Positions 1-11,290 of a stretch of DNA of 64,000 nt are shown here, piece after piece. The notes beneath the pieces are model-generated. The model made no database searches, was not told the DNA's origin, and saw only the letters and a program-made list of their open reading frames with translations. Source of the stretch: Isoetes taiwanensis (taxonomy: Eukaryota; Streptophyta; Lycopodiopsida; Isoetales; Isoetaceae); the NCBI GenBank assembly GCA_021234155.1, contig JAJEKV010000062.1, positions 3,569,305-3,633,304 on the forward strand. Direction: 5' to 3'. A program made the position numbers and the translations under genes. Position 1 is the stretch's first letter, and each line of letters opens with the position of its first letter.

Positions 1-298
1 TAGTTTTCCTCATATGAGTTTCTATCCACAACCGAATGAAACATGTAAGCATCTGTACAACGAGGTTCTTCGTGCCCTACTTTTAGCCATTTTCTAATTT
101 TGCATTAATTGCTTACAATTTGGCTAGGAGCTGGTAGTTTAAGAGGATTCAAAATTTTGATCTTGAACAAATCTGGTGTTAGAAGGTGCAATTCTAATGT
201 TGTGGCAGAGTTTGAATGATAGGTTATTTATTTGCTGTCTGCGCTAACATCTTCCTTCTTTTGTTTGGAGTCCATGAGGGACACAAGGACAATAATTG
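1..298. other. Gene-free sequence left of the first LINE
   Basis: I see no open frame of note, RNA gene or repeat structure here. The last bases (AATTGACC at 299-306) are one copy of the target duplication of the LINE that follows. Confidence 0.4.
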
Positions 299-306
299 AA
301 TTGACC

Positions 307-1640
307 AAATCTATTGGTATGCTTCTATACGAAATTTTATGCTACAATTATGTACAGGTGCAATGCATAATAGACATGCTCTGTCTCCACATCTAAGGTC
401 AAATATTCTTCATAGGAATAGCCCCTGGTTTAGCCTGTATAATTTTAGGACAGGCCATAATAGATGGGGCTGTAACTTGAGGCATATATTTTTAGCGGCT
501 TTCTCCAAGCGCTTCTCCATTTTTGCGTGGCTTGTTGGCAGCATGGGAGGCAGTCAAACATCTTTTCTGGCCATGCCCCTCTATCCACACCCTATTGGAG
601 ACTCCGTGGTGGTGGGCACCACTGCCTCCAGACCCCTCAGCACCTCCATTGGCAGCCTCAGTTCATCCCCTTACGCAGAGACGATGGGTTCTTGCAGGTG
701 TTGTCTCTATTCAAGCATGGTATGAGGAGGGTCGCCTACTGTCTTGGCCTGAATTTCAGGCAAAGTTCCTGCTCTCTCATTGGGATGTATCTCTATGGGA
801 GAAGGTCGCAGAAAATTTGCCTTTCATAGTGCAAGTTGGTGTTGCTGAAAGGGTGCCATGGGACTGTCATGAAAATATTCACAAAGGCAAGCAATTTGTC
901 AGATCAGTATATCGCCTTCTTTTAGCACCACAACCCCTCCAGTTGCCAGATGGGTGGCACCTACATGTTCCACAGCCCACTTTGTGTCGTACATGGCGAT
1001 GGCTTTGGGATAGGTTGCTCCACCCTAAAGTCTCTGTACCTGTGGTGGCAGGTTATCCACAGGTGCCTGCGGGTTAATGTCTTTCGACATCGCTATGATC
1101 CTCGCATATCTGCAGTATGCCCGCTCTGTCTCTCCGACGTCGAGACTCTTAAGCATTGTCTCTTTGATTGTCCTGATGTTCAACCAGCGTGGTCCTGGCT
1201 ACAAGGTTTGTTTAACAGTACATTGGACTGCCGATGCATCCTTTTGGCGTCCTATACCAACGCATGGCCTCCAGCTAAACAAAGGGCATTTCATCTTGGT
1301 TCCGGTTGGCTCCTATGGTTGATATGGGATCGTCGCAGACACCACATCTTTCAGGGCATTTATTCATCTGCACACAGTGTTATTACAGTGGCCCAGAAAA
1401 AGATATTGACAGCCTATGAGTGTTCTTCCCTTGACTCAGAACTGGTGGAACGCATCTGGATTCAGTATCTTCGAATTGATTCTTATCATTAATCTCCTAT
1501 TCTGGAGTAAGTACATTGTGCTCCAGGCTCGTGCTCCTGTAGCATCTCTATGTGCTTACACAGTTAGATGAGACATGTAAATTTTATACTTTTTCTCTGA
1601 TTAATAAACTTTTTGGCTTTCGTCCTTCCAAAAAAAAAAA
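307..1640 (+). mobile_element. 5'-truncated LINE with reverse-transcriptase zinc knuckle and poly(A) tail (family A)
   Basis: This is the 3' third of a non-LTR retrotransposon. The translation from about 520 to 1077 resembles the region downstream of the RT palm. After a +1 shift near 1050, the frame to 1492 carries the zf-RVT module VCPLCLSDVETLKHC...C, with the usual CWxW-like follow-on (PAWSWLQGLF), and then the C-terminal tail WLLWLIWDRRRHHIFQG. The element ends in a run of about 13 A at 1629-1641. AATTGACC occurs at 299-306 and again at 1641-1648, directly after the poly(A), which fits a target-site duplication of at least 8 bp and puts the truncated 5' end at about 307. The frame break means it is dead. 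A clearly related copy lies on the minus strand at 12748-13372. Confidence 0.8.
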
Positions 1641-1648
1641 AATTGACC

Positions 1649-3020
1649 TTTAAATTAGGGATTAGAATAATGTTCTTTACAACATCCTTACTGTGTAATT
1701 TGAACTGCATGCCTTTGATTGTTTTGTATTCTCATATTTGCTAGAGTACATTCTGCCATCTTATAGTTGCACTCTTTTATAATTGTTAGATGTATATATA
1801 TTTTTGCATTCTCGTTTCTAATCTCTACAGTATAACCTTGCACGTTAATTTACCTTTTTGAATGCTCTAAAGCATGACATACTGTATTTTGCACCGTATG
1901 CTATAGTTGGCATGGACTGAAAACTCGAGTGTTTTGCATTTATGCACACAAGAAAGTTGACATTTGCAGGTTCATTGAGTTGGGCAAAAGTGTCCACGAG
2001 CAAATAATGGGCAAAGGATTCCATCAACAAGAAACACTTCTATTGACATGCGAAACATGGCACTTAGAATTGGCAAAACTGGTCTGGATTTGTTTCGGTT
2101 TCAACATATTTGCTTGCAAATGATTTCATGTGAAAAAAAGGGTCTTGAAATAATACAGTTCCAATTCATAATAAAGATTGCAAAGATTCTAAGCAGTTTT
2201 TGGTGTTTTGACAAGGCACTTCAAAATAAGAGTGAGGAATTTGTCATCCTTCTCCAATGGCAGCATTCTAATGTGCAAACGGTTACAAACCTTTGTTGTA
2301 GGCCTCTTCTATGAGATTTTCTGTCCCCAATATTAAATTTCATCACTATATATAATGCATATCATCATTCATCCCAGCATGGGCGCATGGGCGAGCAACT
2401 TGCATTCAATTTTTCATGGCATATGAAAATTATAACATTGAACAATTGTTCAAAGAAATGAATGTGAAGTTATATTGTTTAGTTGGAGACTCAAGACAAA
2501 GTAAATTGACTTGCAAAGTTACATGATAATTACATTTTGAACGTGTGCTTGGATTTGGTTGATTTGATTGCTATAGAATATAGCACTTTTGGTGTTGCAA
2601 GTGTGTTGGGGTGGAGTACCATAGGGATAGGGATAGTGAGCTTGACCTACTTTACTATAATAACATGTCATATTTATTTTGCCGAAGTGAGGAAATTTTC
2701 CACCCCATAGCCATGTATACTTTTTGTCCAGTACATATATTTAGCATTGTATACCATTCACCATTTCACAGCACAAAGCAAATAGAGATAATATACAAGA
2801 ACATTTTATGTTGGAGCCTCATAGCATCTTCTCTTCCCATTATCAGATACTAATGTTAGTTGTACAGAGATATTATAATTATTTATCGTCCATCTTCAAT
2901 TTCATTTGCTACATGAAATATCACATGCCACCATTATATTTTACCCAATTCCATTCAACCTACGCATTCCATTCTACTCCACCCTATGCCAACACGAAGC
3001 AAACACACACTCCTACATAT
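1649..3020. other. AT-rich anonymous sequence
   Basis: Only short chance frames are open on either strand and none carries a recognisable domain. The right end must contain the body of the Helitron that terminates at 3049. I could not find its 5' end with confidence. A TC after A near 2827 is possible but unsupported. Confidence 0.35.
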
Positions 3021-3049
3021 GCGCGGCATCGCCGGGCACACGTACCTAG
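3021..3049 (+). mobile_element. Helitron 3' terminus (hairpin plus CTAG)
   Basis: A GC-rich hairpin, GCGCGGC-ATC-GCCGGGC at 3021-3037 with one stem mismatch, is followed by an 8-nt spacer (ACACGTAC) and CTAG, then T. This is the diagnostic 3' end of a plant Helitron: a hairpin 8-12 nt before CTRR, inserted before a T. The same hairpin, spacer length and CTAG occur in reverse at 49159-49187 and in each tandem unit near 27.25, 35.86 and 44.43 kb, so one family is involved. Confidence 0.65.
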
Positions 3050-3087
3050 TGGAATATTACAACTAGTAGTGCTTGACATTGTTTTTG

Positions 3088-3135
3088 GTTAGAGTTAGGG
3101 TTAGGGCTTAGGGTTCACAATTTAGGGTTTTTTTT
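3088..3135 (+). repeat. Short degenerate telomere-like repeat
   Basis: Several copies of TTAGGG and TTTAGGG-like heptamers occur in a row (GTTAGGGTTAGGGCTTAGGG, then ATTTAGGGTTT). The plant telomere unit is TTTAGGG. The tract is under 50 bp and may be an interstitial remnant or chance. Confidence 0.4.
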
Positions 3136-3139
3136 CGTT

Positions 3140-3856
3140 CTTAGGTTTAAAAGTTTATGATTTTCCTCAAAATTCATGTTTTTATCGTCTTATAGAGTTT
3201 TAGGTTCATGTTTGTCTTTGTTTGTTTGTTTGTTTGAGTAACAAAGAAGAAACATCGATGAATTGCATTACGTCTTACATGCATACATGAATACCTTAAT
3301 GGCTATCATTCGAGTGTTACTATCCTTTTAAATTTACTAGACAAGGTAATACAACTTCACACACAAGAACATAGCCACACATTTCTTCCATCTGCTCACA
3401 CAAACGGAATATCCACAATATTTCCATTGCACTTTAATTGCATTTGTGTTGACTATACATTGGATCCGTGGTCTTCAAAACCTTAAACTATGAGATGCAT
3501 TGATTTCAAACTATGGATCCCATGATTCCTACACATTCCACGCGTTATGACTATCCCTTAACCGGCAGGCTTTCAGATCAGCGCATCCCTGGCCGTTGAT
3601 TGCTGCCCTGTGATAGGGCATAACAGGCAAGTGGAAACAGGGAAGAAGAGCAGCAGCGTTGCAACTTTGCCCTGGATTCAGATGCGGGAGGATTTTGTGC
3701 CCTGGATTCAGCTTCGGATGTTGATAATCCAGGCTAGGACTTGATAACCGAGCTCTGGACTCCTGATAACCGATCTTTGGCCCTCCGAAGCTGTGATAAC
3801 CGAGCTATGGAAGCTCAGATCCTAGGTATGGATGAGGCAGCTTGCCTGCCCGGTTA
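3140..3856. other. Gene-free stretch with a small GATAACCGAGCT repeat
   Basis: No gene is visible. At about 3735-3810 the phrase GATAACCGA(G/T)CT recurs at least three times with roughly 25-35 bp spacing, a small degenerate minisatellite. This is downstream of the minus-strand P450 pseudogene, so part of it may be its 3' flank. Confidence 0.35.
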
Positions 3857-3962
3857 AAGGGGATAAACACCCCTGCTTGCCATTACCTCAGATAAATGGG
3901 CTCGCCCCTCCGGGCTCGCCCATTTATCTGAGGTAATGGGCTCTGAGGGGTGTTTATCCCCT
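3857..3962. repeat. Long hairpin downstream of the P450 gene
   Basis: The left arm (AAGGGGATAAACACCCCT ... CATTACCTCAGATAAATGGGC) is followed by a loop of about 15 nt and its near-exact reverse complement ending at 3962. The stem is about 45 bp with one internal mismatch patch. A single-hairpin MITE or an inverted-repeat small-RNA locus would both look like this. No clear target duplication is visible. Confidence 0.6.
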
Positions 3963-4064
3963 TCTTCCACACTTGGCTCTCTTATACATCTGTACAAATT
4001 AATCTTCGAATGAAAGGGGAATGAACCTGGGCTGTTTGACTTCCATTTAATTTATGGAAACACG

Positions 4065-5554
4065 CTATGAAGAGTAGTTGGTGCGGGATTTAGCGATGGC
4101 CTGCAGGGGTTGTGCCAGCGTGAGAGTGCCCCTCAATTTTTCGCTCAAATCGGGGCCATGCCCCTCCGCTACACTCCAATCAAACCTCTGTAGAAGCCGC
4201 GCCAGAGTGAGCTGCATCATGCACAGCGCCAAAGAGTAACCTGGACACATCCTGCGCCCCGATCCGAACGGAATCAGCTCCATATCTCCGGCTCGTCCCA
4301 TATGCTTGGATCTCTCCCAATTGCCCATACATTCACAAATATCGTCGTCCCTTTCGGAATTTGGTACCCGCCCACATCGCACTCCTCTATTGATTCGTGC
4401 GGTAACAGCAGAGGCGCCGCTGGATGTAGCCTTAATGTCTCCTTCACTATCGCCTGCAAATATTTCAGATCCGGCAAATCTTCTTCTTCTACTCTTCGAC
4501 CGAACCCGACCACTCCATCAATTTCCTTCTGCGCTTTTTGCATTATGCTTGGCGATTTAAGCAGCTCTGCCAGAGCCCATTCCGTCGATACTGAATTTGT
4601 ATCAGTCCCTGCTCCTATAAGACCCTGCAACCGGCATGTATTTCAAGTAAAAGGGAAAAGGGGATACAGAGTGAATTAATTTTAAACGCTTACCGTTACA
4701 AAAGCCTTGATTGTTTCGTGGCTATGATCCCCGGCTAACAAGACATCCATCAGATCGCTCTTCTCATCAAGCCCTTTCAGCCCTTTCTTCAGTTTATGCT
4801 CTTGCACTATGCCGTCAAAAAACGAGTCCAGATCCTTGTGCACCGCCTTCATCCTTTTTTCATATCCTTGTAGATCAAACCGAGCCAGAAAGGGCACAAA
4901 ATCCCCTATGTTGAACGCCGCTGATAAGAAAAATGCTTCCTCAATTACCTGCCTGAAGCATTCTGCCCCTTCTGAGTTCCCCTTTCCAAAATATTTCTTG
5001 CCCATTGCCATTCTAGTCACCACATTTATCGCCAGATTAAACAACTTTGCTCTCACATTTATTGCCCTGTTTCCATGGCCCTCTTCTATTATGGATTCAA
5101 TAATGCATGAAATTTCTTCCTGCCTTATATCCTTGCTTCCTTCTAACCTTCCATGGCTGAACAACTCTTGAGTGCAAAGCCTCTTCAACTCCCTCCATCT
5201 AGGCCCATATTCTGCCCATATCATATCCCTATAATCATACATCACTAGCCGTGCAAATGCAAGCTTTGGCCTTGAAGCAAAAGATGCATCATGTGTCTTT
5301 AAGAATTCTCCTGCCATGTCGTGAGAAGAGGCCACCAAGCAATTGACTGCCCCCAGGCGCACTGAGAAAAGGGGTCCATAGCGCTTCGAAAGACGAGCGA
5401 GGGATTGGTGAGGGAGATTCCCTAGCAAATGGAGATGACCAATTATGGGAAGAGCAAGAGGAGAAGGAGGAACCTTGCTTGGCTTGAGAAGAAAGTAGAG
5501 AAGAATGGTTAGAAGGACGAGAGGTAATGAAACAAGTGACAACCAAGTTTCCAT
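4065..5554 (-). pseudogene. Cytochrome P450, CYP71-clan type, with internal deletion and frameshift
   Basis: Membrane-bound haem monooxygenase. The start at 5554 gives METWLSLVSLPLVLL, a hydrophobic N-terminal anchor, then the proline hinge PPSPLALPIIGH. Exon 1 is 5554-4694 (287 codons). A 69-bp GT-AG intron (4693-4625) follows KAFVT, the classic CYP71-clan position just before the I-helix. Exon 2 (from 4624) begins [11 protein letters not shown], the oxygen-activation motif AGTDT, then the K-helix KETLR. The frame reads to WDEPE near 4285 and stops. The haem-binding loop FGSGRRMCPG continues in another frame to 4065. About 18-20 residues that normally join these parts, including the F-x-P-E-R-F motif, are absent, and exon 2 is not a multiple of three. 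I read this as a deletion that disabled the gene. The precise CYP family and substrate cannot be judged from sequence alone. An assembly deletion is the alternative. Confidence 0.8.
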
Positions 5555-5589
5555 GGGATATGGATACTCACTGAGAAGAGGCCACTACA

Positions 5590-5596
5590 ATTTATA
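5590..5596 (-). promoter_or_regulatory. Possible TATA box of the P450 gene
   Basis: TATAAAT on the minus strand lies about 36 bp upstream of the P450 start codon. This allows only a very short 5' leader, so the assignment is tentative. Confidence 0.3.
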
Positions 5597-5736
5597 AGAA
5601 AATCATCATATGCTTTAATTGGACCAAGTCATACTACGTCAAGGCAAGTGGGTCTGTGTTCTTGCCTGATACTCTGATCATTCTTGTCAAGAATGGAAAA
5701 TGGGTCCCCAAAACCTGTAGAATCCGGTTCTTCTTG

Positions 5737-5887
5737 CCTTGACGTTGTACAATGGCATGGGGTCAGCCATTCTTGCTGCCCCCATGACCTGCAGAATCAG
5801 GTCGCCCCTACACGGGGCTCCCTGATTCTGCAGGTCATGGGGGCAGCAAGAATGGCTTCCCCCATGCCATTCTACATAACGTCAAGG
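5737..5887. repeat. Long near-perfect hairpin upstream of the P450 gene
   Basis: Two arms of about 70 bp fold back around a loop of about 10 nt. The core 5767-5801 is an uninterrupted 35-bp reverse complement of 5821-5855, and both outer ends contain CTTGACGTT / AACGTCAAG. The transcript of either strand would form a long stem. Candidates are a small foldback MITE or a young miRNA/inverted-repeat locus. Shorter copies of the phrase CCATTCTTG...AAGAATGG occur on both sides (5670-5700 and 5940-5960). Confidence 0.7.
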
Positions 5888-6024
5888 AAAGTTGGTTTGC
5901 ATTCTTGTTTGAGAGCCAATGGCAAACTGCCCTGTGGCAACCATTCTAGCCAAGAATGGAATGTCACTCCACCATTCTGGCATGACCTGTTGCAGCCGGT
6001 TCGTTGCAGTCGGAATTTTACTCA

Positions 6025-6090
6025 AGACCAATGGAGCAGCCATAGCCGTCTTTGCTAAAAACGGAAGACCAATGGAGCAGCCATAGCCGT
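6025..6090. repeat. 25-bp direct repeat, period 41 bp
   Basis: AGACCAATGGAGCAGCCATA-GCCGT occurs at 6025-6049 and again, identically, at 6066-6090. It is a simple local tandem duplication with no coding content. Confidence 0.7.
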
Positions 6091-6099
6091 ATTCTGCGA

Positions 6100-7080
6100 A
6101 TTGAAATTGAAATGCAAACATTGAATAAATACACGCTTAGGGGGTGCCTTGCTGCCCACTTTTTGCCTTTGCCCCATAAAAGTCCACTTTTGCCCTTTCA
6201 ACACTCTTGATGAACTCAAATGGAATGAGGTATGGAGAAATATTTTCAGCTTTTTATAAGTTTAAGTGCCTAAAATTGACATTTAAGCACTTTGTGTCGA
6301 AGAAAACACAATTTGTTTATTCGCATTAAAGATGATGCACTGAACCTGTAAAAAAAAATGCATATCTTGTCTTATATGGACCTAAAAAGAGCAAAGTAGT
6401 CTTCCCTAGTGAGGAAAATTGGTGGTTGGGTAAGGCTGCTTTCCCATGGATCTCCGACCTCAAGGTTTTCTTGAGGTCCAGGTTAGGGCGTGCAGGTTCC
6501 CGTGGGCGCCTCAACCCCAAAGACTCAGGTTTTTGACCTGAATCAGAAGTAATCACCAAGCATTTCTTAACGCTGAGGTTTTTGACCTGGACCCAGATTT
6601 CCAGGTCGCCAATCTCATGGGAAAGCACCCTAAGACTTGGTTGCAAGGCTTTCATTTTTGCTATGTAAGAATAATTGTGCACATGTATTTTACTTTTGCA
6701 TTAAATTCAGTTTGCCATTCCAATTTCGCATTTGAGATAGCATAAACAGGCCAAATAATGACCGTGGCTTTCAAAGTGTAAATTTAATGCACCATCATCT
6801 AGGAATGATGCAATAGTCAAACAAACAATAGTACTGGGGCCCTAGCAGCTGAAGCTTTGTTGGAAAGAGAAGCACTTTAACTGTCTTACCAAATGGGAGG
6901 TTGAAGAGCAAAATTGTATCCTAGCATCTACGCCAACAGAACTGGAGACAATTGTGTGCCTATCTTGATACTTGTTTCCATCAGAGGCTATGGAATGCAG
7001 ATATCATGGGCAAAAAATTAAAACGAGTCATTATAAGGAGCAGGTCAACCCTTCACTTACACAGAGCCCATAAGCTTACT
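6100..7080. other. Anonymous sequence
   Basis: No gene recognised. Around 6460-6600 the phrase GAGGT(C/T)...GACCTGGACC recurs in both orientations, giving small imperfect palindromes. The right end grades into the next LINE remnant. Confidence 0.35.
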
Positions 7081-7089
7081 TAGTGGCAT

Positions 7090-7603
7090 CTATGGGTCAT
7101 AAAAAGGGAAGAGTAATAGCATCTGTTCGTACAGGGGCTCATCATTTGTGCATAGACATGGCATTGGGATGCTACACCTAGGGAAATCGATTGTGTGTGT
7201 CAATCGAATGAAGTGGAAGATGAGGCAAATACTTTTCAGTTTTGTTCAACTTATTATCATATCAGAGAACAATATTTTGATCTTCCTCTTCATCAATTAC
7301 ATTTGCATTCATTGTTGAATACTTCATTTCTAGCTCGCTTGGGGTCCTACTTGCTTGATGTATTAGCCCATCGAGAAAATCTATTGAAGATACAACATGC
7401 CCTAGTCTCATCATAAATATATTGTATGGCAGTATATATTTTAAGTTTTTTTTCCTCGAAAACACGAAAGGATAGGGGATTTTCAATCCTCCTAGTAAAA
7501 TTGGTATTGGTATGTGCACCTACTATTGTTACACATTGTATTGTGTCCCATAAACCAAATTGATCTCCGAGGACTTAAAAAACCAATTCAATTCAATTCA
7601 CTT
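7090..7603 (+). mobile_element. LINE 3' fragment (family B) with (AATTC)n tail
   Basis: The frame from about 7195 to 7416 reads EVEDEANTFQFCSTYYHIR, matching the zinc-knuckle region of a LINE reverse transcriptase (C-x-C ... VEDExHxxxxCPxYxxIR). In-frame upstream words (HHLCIDMALGCYT) are typical of the segment before that knuckle. The 3' end near 7535-7580 (GTCCCATAAACCAAATTGAT, then CTCCGAGGACTTAAAAAA) is followed by AATTC repeats. That 3' consensus is shared with the elements at 8705, 8840, 10851 and 11725 and with the three array LINEs. The copy is truncated and dead. I could not define its left end or a target duplication. Confidence 0.65.
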
Positions 7604-8704
7604 GGCGGTAGCTCGTTCTAGACCTAGGGCAATAGGTTTCCGCAGTGACCACAATTTGAATGCTTTATCGCAGTTTTGAATGCTTAATTCAAGCAAAATA
7701 AGTCAGAAAACTCTATTGTTGAGTGCTTATCGCCGCTTGTGCTTGAATTCTTACTTGCCCACTCTATTTTTCCCCCAAATACTCTGCTTATAAATGCTTA
7801 ATTGAAACAGAGTACTCTGTTTCCCCCAAAATACTTTGTTTTTTAAGCCTTTTTTGGTCTCTGTTTTGCGTTTGAATGCTAAGCGAAGCAGGCCATCCAT
7901 AAAGTTATCTATCTTGAAGGATCTGGTCGAGTTTGGATCGTTTGTGCCCAGGATAGACTATATGCAAATATCCTGCTGCAATAGCATTTTTGTGCATGAT
8001 TTTGCAAAGTCAGGTGAGCTTTATTATAGAATCTTCTGGTTCTATGTTTAGGTCCTGTAGCACGATTTGCAGAATGCTTCCATGATCTGACCCTAGAACC
8101 ACTGCTATAAAACTACAAGACACAGGTCAGAGCCCTTTTATTGTCGTATTCGTTCCCTTTAATTGACCCACAATAGATTTTTTAGCAAATATCCCCTTCA
8201 GAGACAATCTTAGATGCCTTAGATCCAAATTTGACACTTTAGTTCGGTTCCAGCCTGCTAGAATCTAGCCATAAAACATGGTTTTTGCCACAAAAGAGCG
8301 ATTCTCTGTGGCTTGAGCATGCGAAATTCTACCGACAAAAAAAGGGGGGGACTCCCCAATTTCTATATTGTTACAGAGTGGTAGCTGTTCCCACTGTACT
8401 AATAATCTCAAGCTAATGCACACTGATAATCTCAAGCTAATGCACACAAGTACTAATGATCGACGTGCTCATATGAATGTTTTTGGCATCAATTTATAGA
8501 AATGATGGAGGATAGCAACTTTAGTCTTATATACAAAGGCCCACATAATGATAGGGACCTACTTATATGCGGCATCGGCATTATAAAAATTAACTTCACA
8601 TGCAAAATTATACTTCACAAGATATGGTCTAGTAATTATTTACATGGACAAAAGAATGGAATTATGGTAGAACACAAATAACATTAATTGGGGTGATATT
8701 AGAT
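7604..8704. other. Anonymous sequence
   Basis: Open frames here (for example 7836-8051, 71 codons) show no domain or homologue I recognise and sit in AT-rich DNA. A 24-bp phrase with AATCTCAAGCTAATGCACAC is duplicated at about 8402-8447. Confidence 0.3.
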
Positions 8705-8775
8705 GATTGTATGGGTCCCATGACCCATTGGTCTCCGTGACGTTAAAAAAACTATTCTATTCTATTCTATTCTTC
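8705..8775 (+). mobile_element. LINE 3' tail (family B) with (ATTCT)n microsatellite
   Basis: GGGTCCCATGACCCATTGGT-CTCCGTGACGTTAAAAAAA is followed by ATTCT repeats. This is the family B 3' end with almost no LINE body, as expected from extreme 5' truncation. Confidence 0.6.
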
Positions 8776-8794
8776 ATACCCATAATTAAACAAA

Positions 8795-8942
8795 AGGACA
8801 TAATATTGAATGTGATAAATATATATCTATTTTGTTAATAAGATAAGATAAGATAAATTTTTACGTCCACGGGAACCCAACGGGTTATGGGACAATGAGG
8901 ACATAATATTGAATGTGATAAATGTATATCTATCTTGTTAAT
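8795..8942 (-). mobile_element. 58-bp LINE tail flanked by a 45-bp target duplication
   Basis: A 45-bp sequence beginning AGGACATAATATTGAATGTG is present at 8795-8839 and at 8898-8942 with two mismatches. Between the copies, 8840-8897 in reverse complement reads CCCATAACCCGTTGGGTTCC, then CGTGGACGTAAAAA and (TTATC)n, which is the family B LINE 3' end. This is an almost body-less retrotransposition event with an unusually long target duplication. Confidence 0.75.
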
Positions 8943-10850
8943 TTGGTATTCTCCGATCTGGCGGATAATATTTTTGAAATTTTTGTTTAAGTTACTTTTC
9001 TAAAACTTTAATGGGAGTTTGAGAGCCGAAAAAAATTCCCAATATTCCAAAAATCAGGGAAGATTTTTTTTTTCTATGATTTTGGGCGCCTATCTTCTCG
9101 ATCTGATTCCTCTTTGGCCGATTGCATATGGCATGGAGGATCATGCCTAAATTTCTCAAGCCATGTTCTGTTAATATCCTTTTCTTCACCATATTTTTGT
9201 ATTCCGAAACTTCTTTTGTATGAATTAATAGGTAGGTTCTGCTAATGTTTCTGGACACAAAAATCGAGGCCCTAACCATCATAAGAATGGGCCCCTTGGA
9301 TTGCCAACACACAGGGAAGTTCATCTAATTTGGCTGTAGGTGTGAAAGCATTTAGGATTTACGTTTTCTCTGAAGGGTTAATTTAATTTTATTGTATGCT
9401 AGGCATTCCAAGATTTTCCATTATCTTCACATGATGGTAGACATGCCCGGCAACATTGTAACTTTTCCCAGGTCCATGGGTATTCTGATTGTTTTTCTCA
9501 TGCTTTTTGCAGAGCTAAATGATAGAACACAACATTTTATGGTGATTCTTTGCAAGACAAGCTTGCAGTGATACTTGGCATATTTAAGAGGTATTATAAG
9601 TCATCCTCCTTGTGGTTTTCATTCATACAGTCTCTACATTACAGTTTAGTATGTATCTGATTACAAATACTGTGGATATTGTCTCTATTCTAAATTTTGG
9701 CCTCTATATTGTAGAATAGATCATATTAAATTCATCTTTCTACAATTTGGTGTGTGTCATTCCTTTTTTCCTCGCACGCAAACCCTCAAGCTATGGAAGT
9801 TTGCAATGATTTTAACATTTTAACAACTATTTCTCTAAACAATAATTTGGCAACTTCCTTGTCAAGTTATAGCTATGCGTCATTTTTCAGTTGTTCATGA
9901 TGCATTGTTGATGATGATCCATCGCAAGTAATTTTTCTTCTTGCATTCGACATTGTTTTTCTCTTTAATGCTTTTGTGCAAGATCAATTAGATTTTTTGG
10001 GCTTCATATCTTTAACCCATATGCTTTTCGCGCCCTTCTAGATTACTGCAACACAATTTGCATGATAGACGCACATCCTTGAGTGTTCTAAAGTACAAAA
10101 TGTGATTCTTTTTTGTGCACAACATGCTATTATCTAACATATATAATTATTGGTGGGAAGAATCTTTGGTCCCACAAAATCAGGGGGCTGCTTCGCTATT
10201 ATTTTTTTCCTCTGCCCCCTTTTTTAGGAATTTTGTCCACGAGACGTGGCTGTGGTTGCACTGCGTCTGAAGTCTTTCAGGAACATGTTCAGAAAATGAG
10301 TTTTTCTTTGGTCGATTTCATAGGACCTGCTGCAGCCGATGATCTAAAAGAGCTCTGAAGGCGATGAGCACCGGAGCCAAAATCTCCATTGAAGAACCGG
10401 AGTCATTTTTGTGCATCCACTGAGGCCGCCATTACCATGACTTCCCTTTTACATCATGAATCCGGTTCAGATTAAAGACGTGCAGTATGAAATCGCAAAA
10501 ATGGCAGTTTGAATAGTCAGATTTGATCATGCATTGGCAGAAATTGTGTCGTCGTCCCCTGATTTTTCCTACCCGTGCGTAATATGTTGCAATGAGAATT
10601 TGATGCAGCAGAGAATGGGCAGATTCTGAGAAAAAATCTGTGGCATTCTAAGCAATTTCAACTTGACGTACTTATTATGAATATAAGTTGTGATTTGGCA
10701 CGGAAATGTTAATATTTGTCCTTTTATTTCTTTGAATACTTTTCCTCCTATTTCTTTAGTTAATAAAATTCTCTAGTTAATAAAATTTTGGTTCTTCTAT
10801 ATGCTATAAAGGCAACTATCCTTCTTCAGCCCTTGGATATCCAAAATAGA
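8943..10850. other. Anonymous sequence
   Basis: Scattered short frames only, none with a recognisable domain. No RNA gene or clear repeat seen in this stretch of nearly 2 kb. Confidence 0.35.
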
Positions 10851-11290
10851 ATAGAATAAAGTTTTTATTATCCACGAAGACCAATCCACCTATGAAACCC
10901 AATAAGAGAGGGCAGTAAGATTATTACTATCTGGATTAAAAAACCCCCACACCGAAAGGTTTTTGAGGGAAAACACGTGACAATAATAAGGTGCTATTAA
11001 ACTGTAAATATACATATTGTGTAACATATTAACAAGTCAAACGAGTGGCCGGGGACACAGCTGATCTCGCACATCCATTACCTTCTGATAAACTCAATGT
11101 CACATGTAGCAGCTGGACATGCCTAACCAACTCAGCATAGCATGCCCGAATTTGATCGTATGTCGGACATCTTTGGAGAGTATGGCATTCATCTTCAACG
11201 GCCCATTTGCCAACATCGACAAAGCCTATCCTGTCGTGGCTCCCCAATCTATCTGCCTGCAAATGCATTAATAGGCTATAATTTATTACG
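10851..11290 (-). mobile_element. LINE 3' fragment (family B), minus strand, (ATTCT)n tail
   Basis: On the minus strand, 11268-11029 is open and reads WAVEDECHTLQRCPTYDQIR, the LINE zinc-knuckle signature VEDExHxLxxCPxYxxIR also seen at 7195-7416. About 130 bp further on comes the family B 3' end (ATTGGGTTTCATAGGTGGAT, then TGGTCTTCGTGGATAATAAAAA), followed by ATTCT repeats at 10851-10860. The element is truncated on the 5' side near 11290. Confidence 0.75.

Noticed and set aside
7836-8051. 71-codon frame
   Set aside because: No domain, no codon bias and no supporting context.
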